This document shows, in pieces, positions 23,647-34,900 of a stretch of DNA of 64,000 nt. The notes below the pieces were generated by a model. It was not told where the DNA came from. It did no database searches and saw only the letters and a program-made list of their open reading frames with translations. The stretch comes from Brachypterus glaber (Eukaryota > Arthropoda > Insecta > Coleoptera > Kateretidae). Location: the NCBI GenBank assembly GCA_958510825.1, contig OY294047.1, forward strand, positions 248,001-312,000, in the 5' to 3' direction. The position numbers and the translations under genes were made by a program. Numbering within the stretch: the stretch's first letter is position 1; the number at the start of each line of letters is the position of its first letter.

Positions 23647-25135
23647 TTGTATATATTCTGTTTTTACAGTAAAGTATTTTTTTAATAAACTGTGTGGTTT
23701 CATTTAATAATTACAAAAAAAAAACTGGCTTTAATAAGTTCAAAGTTTTTTTTTGTTAAAAATGGATTAAAACTTTATTTTGGGCATTTACTGATACTAA
23801 GAAAATAAAATAGTTTTTCGTTTTCAAATATTTATTAACAGCTGCAATAAATAACAGTTTTTTCTCCGTTCAACAGAGTCGATAAACTGGTTGTTTTCAA
23901 GTGTGGATAAGATAAACATATATGTACAAATCAAAATTGCATTTAAAATGATATTTTAAGGGGAAACGGGGACATGTAAGATATTTTTTGAGGTCTATCA
24001 TGAAAAAATACGTCAAATTTCCTTTTTCAAATCAACATTTTTTACATTTAGAACAAAAAATTAAAAATATTGGAATAAATTTGGGATTTTTGCTGCCAAC
24101 AAAATAATTTAAAAAAAAATCAAAAAATTAGAAAAATATATATTTTTAAACATATTTTTACCCCATTTTACCCCCTTACCCACCCCGATTTTTACCAAAA
24201 AGGATCCCAGCCTAGAACTTTGGATAATTAACCTATGGTCCAAATTTGAAGTTTTTAGCTCGAAGCGTTCTTAAGTTATCGTGGTCACAAATATTCCGGA
24301 CAGACATACCGACAGACTTTTTTTTTACGGAAATCATGTTTTTTTGATATAAAACGTCGAGAAACGTAAAAAAAGCAATAAAAATGTTTCGAATTTTTTT
24401 TACTAACGCAAGACTTTCCTCGAGGAAAGTAAAAATAAAAAAATATAGATTTTACCGCCGATTTTTACCAAAAAATCCCATCCGAGAGTTTAGGAAACTA
24501 TGGCCCAAAGTTACAAGTTTATGGTCAAAATTAGCGTTGTCACAAATTTTCCCGCACAGATTTTTTCGCCTTTTGAAAAAAAGACAATCATTTTTTTACA
24601 TGACTTTTCCATGCTTTAAACGATTCTCACAACTTGGCAAAAAAATTAGGACAAAACGATAATTTGTTTAAATTTTTAGGACTTTTTCAAGGTTTTTGGG
24701 CAAAATTTTAGGTCAAATACAAAATTTTAGGGGTGTCTCGCACTTTCACTTTGATGCTCTGTAAGCCGAGATGTCTGTGCTCACGAGCATAAAATTTAAA
24801 GTGGGAGACTTCGTTTTAAAGGAAATTCCTCGTATTTTTTCATTACGGGCTACAAAAAATGACTTATGGTCCCGTTTTAAGATATGCCGCATTTTTCTTA
24901 AATATATATATTTAAAAATACGCAAAAATTAGCTTTTTTAAACCATACATAAGCTCAACATTTTTATGTGACACCCTGCATAATTTTTTACCTGGATAAA
25001 TCATATAAATCCAACAAATATTTAAATGCAAGAAATTCTAGAATGTGACATATATCCTTGAATTATTTCCCCTCTCATTTACATATAAATTACATTTATT
25101 TTTTTTATAAATTAAATTATTTTAAATTTAAAATA

Positions 25136-28100
25136 CTAAACTAGGTTATTCAGACAAGAAAATTTTGGAATAATACCCACGATTAACGCTAACTTTGTAC
25201 TGTCTATATTTGAAACTTGTGCCTTTATTTCTGTTCTATCTGAATCAGGCATCATCTAAAAATACAAAAAAATATAATTTAATTTATTTCAATTTCATTT
25301 TTATTTATTTTTACCTTATCTGCCACATGCTTTACCACTTGTCCTTCCGCATTTACGTAGAACGTAGAAAAACCGTCGTACCATCTATAAAAATAATAGA
25401 AGGCTTAGTTAACATTTTACTACCGCTAAAAATAAATGCGATAAAAATATCGCGTAAAATTTTGAAAATTTTATACCGGACAAAAATCGCGGAAGCATAT
25501 GCCTGTAACTTTTACACTTGGTTAACCCATAGTGATTTTATCTCTAAATTTCATTAAAGAAGTAAAGTAGTAAACATATTGTATGCACCACAGATTTTAA
25601 GTTTCTTCACGAGGTTTATTTCGGCACACCCTATATTTTTTATATATTCTAATAGATTTACGATGATTTCAAAATTGAATGATTATGCTATTCTAGTCAT
25701 TTGAATGCTTAAAATTTAAAAATTATATATTTTAATCAGTTAAATATATAACTAAAAAACCAGTCATAAAATATCTAGGAATACACTTTGACGCTAAGAC
25801 TAATTTTAATCATCACACATCCATTACTAAAAGAAATATAACAGCCAGAGCTCAGCATTTTCGAAGCCTAACCTACAAACAACAAGGAATCAGCAGCAAA
25901 ACCGCAGCCCATATATATAAAGCGATATGCAGACCAATGTTGGATTATGGCTCGTTACTCCTAATAAATGCTAGAAATCCCGCAATAAAAAATATAGAAG
26001 TGGCCGAAACAAAGTGCTTAAGGAAAATTACAAAAATACGCCACCCTCAAAACCCGCTCCATAACCCTCCCAATCAATACCTATACGAAACCCTCGAAAT
26101 AGAACCTATATCTGAACGCAGGCAACGACTGAAAGACAAATTCGCAGAAAACCCACATCATTTAGAAAAAATAGATGCACTCACACTAAACAGAAATGCA
26201 AATAGAGTGCGATGTAGATTCCCAGAAAACACACTTAAAGAACTTATCCAAAATTACTAAATGTCTATAACTAAAATTTGTTTTTTTTTTTTTAACTATC
26301 AAATAATTAGATTTATGAATAATTATCACTTTTTTTTAAGGTCTATTATATATTTTGAATTTACAGGCTGAAGGACCTTGGTCGATGGCCTTTTGTTGTA
26401 ACTTTTTACTCAATAAAGTACATTATTATTATTATTATATAACTAAATATATACAAGAGTCGCAAAATTTAATTTTAAAAAATATGTTGTTGCATAATAA
26501 ATATAATAATCTTAGGTATCCCTAGTCCAAAAAGTCCAAACGAAAATTTCTAGTAGAATCAAGTAGAAACGAGTAAAATTTTTACTGGGTTTTACTCGAT
26601 TTTACTAGGACCTTATTCCTAGTAAAAAATATACTACTAGGAAACTGATTTACTCGGTTTTACATGGGAAAATATTATACATTTTTCGAATTTTTTGCTT
26701 GGTTACTGGTTTGAGCTAGGTAAAAATGTTTCACTGACCACAGACCAGTAAAATTTTATACTTGGTTTTGGTCGGACCATTAGACTAGTAAAATCCGAGT
26801 AAATCTTTTTACTTGGTTTTACTATAAATTTATAAATTACTTATATAGTACTAGACATTTTCAGTCGGGATATCTTACTAATTGGCATTGTACCTTTTTG
26901 GGAAACACCAATTTGAAATAACGGTTTATAAAGATCTATAGAGACGCCGCTATGTAATAATAACATCTGGTTAATAAAATATCGTTTAAAACGATTTAAA
27001 CTTTGGCGAGCCCCCGGTAAATGAATACTAAAACTCCGGCCTCTGCTTATGAGTTTTGCGCGCATATTCATATTTTTGTTATTTCGGCTTATTTGTTAGA
27101 TTTGTCCATTTTTGGAACGCTTTTTTATGTATTCTTTTATAGGGTCGCAGATTAAATTGAAATTTAGCCACTCACAGAAAAATAAGAAAGAATTACGCGA
27201 TTTTTGTTTAAAAAACTATTACGCCAAAATTCCACATTCTTTTTCATATATCAACATCATGTTTTAAACTATAGTCTGTTTTTTCAAGCAAGATAGTAAA
27301 CTAAAAATCGCACAGTAAATATTTTTACAACAGATTTGAATAGTATATGTTTGTGTATAGAATATAGTTATGTTTTATAAAATAAACTACGCAGTATATT
27401 CGCACATCCAATATTCGAACCTGTTTTGAAAATATTCACTGTGCGATTTTTAATTTACTATCTTGCTTGAAGAAACAGACCATAGGCCAAATTAAAGAAA
27501 AAAAAAACGGGTCTTCATTACACATATATATATATATATATGTACAGTGCGATTATAAAGTGCCGAAAAGAAAATACTTTTCGTTTGAAGCCACGCCTCT
27601 GTTAGAGTTGTGCGCGACAAGCCCATGTGATTGCTACATACAACAGATCGGTGGCCAGTGAAACGCACACAGCTTTTTTGTATTTTACTCATCGCTAATG
27701 CCAGTGGTCGGCACTTTATAATCGCGCGGTATATACAGATACTTACGATTCCGTTTTTTCGAACATTTCATGATAACTCCACAATTTAAATTTCCAGAAC
27801 TGCAGCATCACTTTCAACGCAGATATGCCCCTGATGCGCCATCTAACTTTCACCGTCGAATCTTCCGGGTGTTTCGTTATTTTGATCACTTCGAATTTGA
27901 CGTAAGCGAATTTTAAATGCCCCACTGTCCTGAGTAGCGCTACTTGCTTTACATAACCATACAAACCCCTAAAAAAATAAAAAAAGACATCATTTATAGA
28001 ACCATAAATTACATCGGCATTTAGGGCTACTAAGAGTTCCGATGTATTGAAATCTTCGCCGAAAAGTCAAAATCTTTGACCACGTTTTTTTTTCACCTTT

Positions 28101-30510
28101 CTCGACGTTTTAGACCATTCTGAGTCGAAATCAGTAAAAAAAAAATTTGCGTCCGTCTGTCTGTCTGTCTGGGTGTAAACTCTCTAACTCCATTTCTACA
28201 TGAGATATCGACTTGCGGTTTTTTGCATATTGTTTCTTATCGTATTCCGAAGAGCTGATTAGATTTTGGGGGTAAACGATTGGGGGTAAAAGGGTAAAAA
28301 TAGAGTAAAACTCCTATTTTTAGCGTTTTTTGTTTATAATTAAGGCAATTATTATTGTATTTGGTTAATTTAGCACTTATATAAAAGATAATTTTAAATT
28401 GGTCAAAAAATGTTATAATTTATAACTTATAAACAACGTTTTCCTAAAACGCATTGTTTTCGAGATATTGGCGTTTAAAGCAGTAAAAGGTTTTTTTAGC
28501 ATATCGCACATATTTATAACCCGATTTCAAAAAATTATATTTTAAATAAAAGCTCTTTTTAAGCACTATAAAAAATGTTATATACAGTTTTTTGCTAGAA
28601 TATAATGTTTTAAAGATACAGAATTTAAAATCAAACAACACACCTAGTTTGAAATTTGCAAACTAGATGGCTCTAGTGTATAATAGTGCCGATGTTTTGA
28701 CAGGGTGCTTGCAACGTTTTGTCTAGTTGCCCTTAAAAATTAAAAAACAAAAAATAATAGGTTTCTTAAGGGTTTTTATACAAAATAAGCTGATGTTCGC
28801 AAACAAATTCTGTTTGTTAGAATGTCTGTCAGGAAAAAATTGAGAAAATTGCGAATTATTACATAGTCCTTCAAGCCATATATTGCATGTTCCTTTGAGT
28901 CTGACTTTACATGGTTTTTCAAGCCAGATATTAAAACTTTACAATACTTTAAGATAAAGACTAGATGATGGATTATAATCTGGATAATATGAAGTTCTCA
29001 GCTGGGATTGTCTATAATAAATATATTGTACTAAAAAATCAATTTTTTTTGGGGGGAATGTATACCCTGGAGGTGTGTGGGCTATGGAATTTTATTTGGT
29101 TGTTTTGATGCGCGAATTTTAGAAGAAGGTAGTGGGGCCGGTCCATTTGAACGAGTCTTATTTGCCTTTTGGGTTGTGTTTTTCTTTGTTTTGGTGACAT
29201 CATAGCACCTAGTGAATATTTATATAATTAATAATTACCATTTGTTTATCAATTCTATTTTGTAAGTAACTAAATCTTATTTAGATTTACACATATTTAT
29301 ATAATTTTTAATTTATTACCTAAATGTTTTTGCTTACTATTTAATTTTATAACTGTATTGTTTATTTTTAGTTACAACTGATGATGGCCCAAAACCAGGT
29401 GCCCAAACTTTTTAAATAGAGTAAAAAAATATATACTAATAGTTTTTCTTCTGCCTATTCCCAAGGAAAACAATTAATTATATTTTTTTTTTTGTTATTT
29501 AAACTTCTCAAAAAAATCAAAATCATTTAATATTTTAATAAAAAAAAACTGCTTTTTGGGCCCAAAGGAGGGTACACTTACTGTGTTTTTATTCCACGGA
29601 TGTTATCCTCAAAAATAACCTCTGGATGGTATATGGTGTAATCCATGGTTTGAATGAATAATCTAGGCAATGTTTCACTGAGTGTTTTAAAAACATGTTC
29701 TAATTTTTCCTCACTTGGTTTATTTTGAGACTTATCACTACTAATGTCAGCTCCACTGGAAACTACATTTTCTTCTTTGGGTAAAGGTTTTAAATTACTA
29801 AAAAATTAATTTTGATTAAAAAATTAATAATTTTGAATTTTCGCATATTTCAGTGATAGATAGGTTCTAAAAGCCTATTACAAATTTCAATAAAATCGTT
29901 TTAGAACAGATCTACAATTATGCAACAAAGGATGCAAGGTGAATTTTTTAAGGGAAATGAAGGAATTGACTAGGGATAGGGTGGGGTAAAGAGATTAATA
30001 AATTTATGTTGATAAGGCAATTTGTCTGTTGGTCAGGTCATTGGGTCCTTAATATTATTAGATATTTACCTAAAATAATTATATTCCCTAGAATTTTCTA
30101 TCCTAAATATGTTTTCTTTTGTAACAGTATCATTCACAGTTTCTCGGTTATCATACAGATTTTTAGTTCCAATTTCCAATTTTCTTTCATTATCGTAGTA
30201 CCTTTCTTGATAAACGTCAGTAGAATACTAAAAAAAGTAATTTTTCATATTTTTAGGTTATGTTATTATATTAAGTAGTAATATTATATAATATACAAAT
30301 ATATTTTGTATTTATTTAAATTTGTACTAATATTTTATACTGTAGAGTTCTAAATAAGTTACAAACTATTAGTAAATGATTATTTACCTGTTTAAAATGC
30401 GATAAATAATGCTTTAAACAATTATCAGGAGCAAGGACATGCTTTCTTAAACTGAATGCGTTTGTGTAATATGCAAACCTATTAGTTAGATGCCTTAATC
30501 CTTGTGCCAT
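25136..30510 (-). CDS. C6orf136-like protein (DUF2358), complete
   Basis: Six exons on the minus strand join in phase: 30510-30388, 30227-30070, 29797-29582, 27968-27747, 25384-25315 and 25255-25136. They give 302 aa. The start ([15 protein letters not shown]) is basic and polar, as in a mitochondrial presequence. The conserved DUF2358 core has [59 protein letters not shown] and [20 protein letters not shown] then ADKMMPDSD. These match the C6orf136 family, whose biochemical role is unknown. The domain resembles NTF2/SnoaL-like folds, and animal members are thought to be mitochondrial. An AATAAA lies about 35 bp past the stop. Introns hold a LINE tail, family A copy 6 and two MITEs. Confidence 0.9.
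25748..26445 (+). mobile_element. Jockey-like non-LTR retrotransposon, 5'-truncated, with (ATT)n tail
   Basis: An open frame to TAA at 26,258-26,260 encodes the C-terminal part of a reverse transcriptase: [16 protein letters not shown], then [44 protein letters not shown] and [18 protein letters not shown]. This is the thumb and tail layout of jockey/I-type LINEs. A short 3' UTR ends in AATAAA and (ATT)n at 26,424-26,443, a typical LINE tail. It lies antisense inside an intron of the C6orf136-like gene. The frame is intact over 170 codons, so insertion is fairly recent, but the 5' end is missing. Confidence 0.88.
27269..27486. mobile_element. MITE with about 48-bp TIRs
   Basis: 'ctatagtctgttttttca' then 'agcaagatagtaaactaaa' then 'aatcgcacagt' is inverted as 'actgtgcgatttttaattta' then 'ctatcttgcttgaagaaaca' then 'gaccatag'. 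A solitary copy of this end lies at 62,423-62,466. It lies in an intron of the C6orf136-like gene. Confidence 0.85.
27543..27731. mobile_element. TA-flanked MITE, 22-bp TIRs
   Basis: 'ta|cagtgcgattataaagtg' then 'ccga' faces 'tcggcactttataatcgc' then 'gcg|gta'. It is 189 bp and sits 15 bp downstream of the 27,747-27,968 coding exon. It therefore lies right beside the splice donor of that minus-strand exon. Confidence 0.8.
28013..28722 (+). repeat. Interspersed repeat family A, copy 6 (full length)
   Basis: This is the most complete copy. Hairpin end 'acatcggcatttagggcta' then 'ctaagagttccgatgta' is followed by 'gcgtccgtctgtctgtctgt' then 'ctgggtgtaaac'. It ends 'agtgccgatgttttgac' then 'agggtgcttgcaacg'. 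It lies in an intron of the C6orf136-like gene, 45 bp upstream of an exon boundary. Confidence 0.88.
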
Positions 30511-31941
30511 GTTCTAAATTTAATTAGTTTTTCTTATTTTTCACATTTATTAACCACAAATTCGAGACATTTCTGTCAAGATAGAAAAAGACAAAAAGAC
30601 AAGGACAGATGATCGGTGCATTGTTGCCAGATGTAAAAACAAGTTCTGCCAACGTTAGGAGTAGTTCAAATATATCAAGAAAAAAAATTCGAGGTGGAAA
30701 GTTTGCCAGATTTTCCCAATGCTACAACTACTACTATCCAACCAAGGTTGATCATTTAATACAAGGTGGTCCGATGTACGAGATGTGGGTGCGCAGGTAC
30801 AGGGACAACCTGTGACAGGTTACCTGTCCCTGTCCCGGACAGGGTAGTGTTATATCTCACTTAGAAGCTTGGCGTACACTATACAGGGGGTGTTCTGTGC
30901 TGTACAGTATCAGGGAACAACAAGGAGAATTTCTATTCTGTGAAAGTATTCTCTACACTTGTTAGACACGATACTACGTCACTAACAAGGCACAAATTAC
31001 CTCCCTCTCCGCCCGAGAAACTCATACATCGGGTAAACTTGTGTAATATTGTGTATACTAATACACAAGTTTCGTGCATAACAAGTGCTAAGCAAGACCA
31101 AGTCCAAACGAATTAAATCTCTGACATGTATTTTCGGATTCAATACTTCAGTAACGATCTCAATCATGAATCCTAGAGTGCCTTAATGTTTTTTTGTCAG
31201 TAAATGTCACATTAAGGCTCTCTAATGAATCCCAATTACAGGTTTTACTGATCATTATAATAATTTCAGGAAAACATTAAGGTGAAGTCCATAATGTGAC
31301 AACTACTCCACCTTATGAAATGCTCTATTTTAGTTTTTTTTAATTAATTTATTATTGTTTTTTAGATGCAATGACGTAGGTAAATTTTCTCTTATGTCTA
31401 TGTTTAGATGCTGCTTTTTTATATTTTCGGGGTTTACCAATATTTCAAAAATTTAGAAACCCCATTTTTCCTTTTTGAGTAGACCGTTTTGAGAATAAAG
31501 CTTAAATTTGATGTCCAGAAGTCATAAAACCCCTATTATGGGTCTACGTGACTAAAAATAGGTCTTCTGTGTTATAATTTATGCCATTTTAAAATATAAA
31601 TCGTTTTGGCCCAAAGAACACCCCCTTCCTTCGAGTTTTTTCATCGGCATTTTTCCCGGCATTCCTAGGCCGGCAGCCGGCATTTTGATCCTGTGCAATG
31701 ACCATTCAAATGTCTGCGCATGGTCCTAGTATCCGTCTACGCTTAAAAAAGTAGCACGACTTCGAAATGCAGCGTTGTGATTGGTCTAAAAACAACACTT
31801 GGCGTATGAAACGTATTGATCCTAGGCAGCCGGCGTTGCCTTCCTCTTCTCTTTCTGTGCTCGTGTGAGGTGGACGTGTCGTGTCAGTTAAAAGGTTTTT
31901 AAAAAACCGCAAAAAAACATTTTTAACTAAAATAAAATTAA
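30511..31941. promoter_or_regulatory. Divergent intergenic region between the C6orf136-like gene and squid
   Basis: About 1.4 kb separates the two start codons, which point away from each other, so both promoters must lie here or in upstream untranslated exons. I see no TATA box or other element I can defend. Around 30,785-30,845 there is a CAGG/CCTG-rich imperfect inverted repeat ('acagggacaacctg' against 'caggttacctgtccctg'). The stretch 31,640-31,860 is relatively GC-rich, as expected for the squid 5' UTR. Confidence 0.4.
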
Positions 31942-34900
31942 ATGGCCACACAAGATTGTTCTATGGAAAACGGAGAAGATTTTTCAAAAGACGTATCTGC
32001 AGAATTTAACCAAGAAATGAACGGACAACAGAACGGATCTGGGGATGCTCAACCCACAGATAGCGGCAGTGCGGATACACCCGGCCGTGATGATGATAGG
32101 TAAGCCAAAATACTTTTTTTCTAATTAATTTTTGCTAAAAACTATATTCTCGATATTTTATTCAATAACTTGTTTTTCTTTTCAAAGTAACTTAATATTT
32201 TTTCAAGTAACCGAAGCCGAACTTTGTACTGAATCATAAATCCTGGATCATCTCTAAATATACTATAAATTTGTTTGTTTTTATTTATAAAATTATTTAT
32301 TTAGATTGTAAGTTATACAAATTAATGCATATTTTTACATTTTTTACTGTAAATAAACATTGGCAAGCCTAATGAAGAATGTAATCTTATCGAAGGAAAA
32401 TGGCGGATAAACGGCGTCATCATGATGCTCTCCCTCTCTCTTTGTCAAATTGGCGCGCATTTTGAATTTTATATGGATGGAAGGTTTTGTAACCCAAATT
32501 TTGTGCTTAAATATAGTACCGTTATGGACTAGATATATTTTTTTGAATTCTTGCTCGTAAACTACTTTCGTGTCATAGTTTGCATTTAAAATTTCTTATA
32601 TTTACGGATGCTAAAAATAACTACAGGACATTTTAAAGTGAGTGTCCTAGAGATATGTGCCTTTGTCTACCGTCTCTTGAAAATAAGTGACGCATACGCC
32701 ATTTTATAAATGCAGCATTATGCTTTTATAAAAATGTATATTTTTATGGTTGTATCAAAAATAAAACAACACAATTTTTTCATATAGAAATACTACAAAA
32801 GGCCAAAGAGCTGATTCACCTAATAATACAAAAATACGATTTTAAGAAAGTTTTCATTTAAGTACTTATGTTTTAGATGTTGTCTTTTTTTGTATTTTTT
32901 TCCCTCTAGGTTTGGTGCTCCTATGTTCAAGTAGTGTCGATGATATTGAAATCGCACCTTCATGCTTTCAAAAACTAACCAGTTTTCCAAGGAAAAATTT
33001 TATTCTATTGTAAAACCATGTATTTTTTTATGTATATAGTTATAAGATTTTTTGTCAGACTTACACAGTAAATGTTAATATCAACTTTGATAAAGTTTTA
33101 ACTTTTTTCACTGTGTAAAACAGTCTGTATTTTGGGTGAATCAGCATTAAGGCTTCAAATGACGCACAAGATATTTACAGGGTGTCCAGTGACCTGAAAA
33201 GTCGAGATATTTTTCAAGTTTTCTAGATTTTTATACTTCTACAAGCTTTATCTTTTAAAATAAAAACCATGAATGTAGAATAATAACAAAACAAAATAAT
33301 AAAAATAGAATAATAATAAAAACTATTAAAATTGTACAAAAAAAATCTTTATAGTAATAAAAAGCGTTTTATTGTTTAATTTATAATTTAATTGGAATTT
33401 TTAATAAGTAATAAAAAGTATCATAAGCAAATCATATCCATATACATATCTGGAAAACCTGGAAAAGTTAGGGAGTAATATTAAAAAGTGTTACTGGACA
33501 CCACGTATTACGAAAATTTGGTTTGCATCCTTGTTTCAAAAACACCATCCATATATTCTTAAGATTTAAAGGTAAATAAGTCATATTTTATTTCAGCATA
33601 CTTAATTTTAATTCGGTAGTTTGTTTTTGTACCAATTTTACTTTTCAGTGTAATTTTCTTATAATTGAATTGATATAACTTGAGTAAATTTTATTCGGGA
33701 AGCGGTGTGTAGGTTGCCAGGTTTTGATTGAAGAATATTCGATTTAAAACAAACTTCCTTTTCTCCAGGTGGCTTCGTCCGCTATGAGGAAGATGGAACA
33801 TGGAATGTGGACATGCAGCACAGGCACCCATGGTATTTATCCTTGGGCACTTCATCTGCCAAACAGTAAACCCAACCGTTAATATATAACATATTAACTT
33901 CGGACAAATCATGTCTCTTTAAAATTTAAATGAACTCTTAATTTAGCTTACCTTTTCTTAAGTTAACTAATATTTTTTCTCTACCTAAATGTAAATTTCA
34001 GATGATTACTTGCAGATCCATTTGATTGAACTAGGATTACTTATAATAACTTTGCTGATCTTTTTTATTTTATTGATATTTTAAACTTTTTATTGGTTAA
34101 AAATTAATTAAATTAATTTTTGAAGCATTCAAGTCTTAAGCTTAATGTTTAGGTGCTAACGTTGGTTTACACAATACTAATGATTCACTCTTATTTCCAG
34201 AAAATTATTTGTTGGTGGTTTAAGTTGGGAGACCACAGACAGTAAGTAATTTTTTATTTTATTTTTAAGCCGCGTTTACTCAGTTTTGCCTTACTGTTTA
34301 ATTTTTAGGACCAATCAAGTTTTAGTTTTTAAGTTGTACACCAATCACAGACGCAGTTTTTATTTTTAAAAAACTTTGTAATTTTTATGCAACGTCACTT
34401 TATAGTTAATTGGTGAATTTTAAAAACTGCAACTTAACATGTTCAAAGTTCAATGACCCATATATGAGTTATGTCACAGGACTTACAGAAAACCTACGAC
34501 ATGACCCATATGGACAGTGAACGTGTTAAAATGATTGTTTTTAAAAAATATATATTTTTTTTTATAAAACTGCGTAAACTCAACTCGCTTTCCTGCTCGT
34601 TTTATCTTGGTAGCAGTTTACATTACTCGAGAGAAAAGTGTTTTTTACGCTCGTTTAAGCCTCCCGCCAAATATTTTCACTCGCTACAAAAAATTCTACT
34701 TTCTGTAGAAAGTAGAAACTATAGTTATTTCATACACTCATTTCACACGAAACTTGATTTAGGGAAAATGTGTTCAAATTGACGTTTTTTTATAATTATG
34801 CGTAGGCTTCACCTCAAAAAATAAACAGTTGTAGCATCCCCACTTCATAAAATATTTAGGTTTTTGTTTCTTAATGAATAATGTTTATTGTAGAGGAACT

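Noticed and set aside
27860..28722. CRISPR-like or satellite array from repeated words
   Set aside because: Repeats are dispersed full-length elements, not regular short repeats with spacers. The DNA is eukaryotic.
30609..30815. 68-codon frame between the C6orf136-like gene and squid
   Set aside because: Start context, composition and lack of motifs do not support a gene.
33768..33871. Possible cassette exon in squid intron 1 (GGFVRYEEDGTWNVDMQHRH)
   Set aside because: The acceptor is fair, but in the phase set by exon 1 it stops after six codons, and no related protein comes to mind.
34471..34782. 103-codon frame in squid intron 2
   Set aside because: It has no domain-like pattern and lies between two well-defined squid exons.
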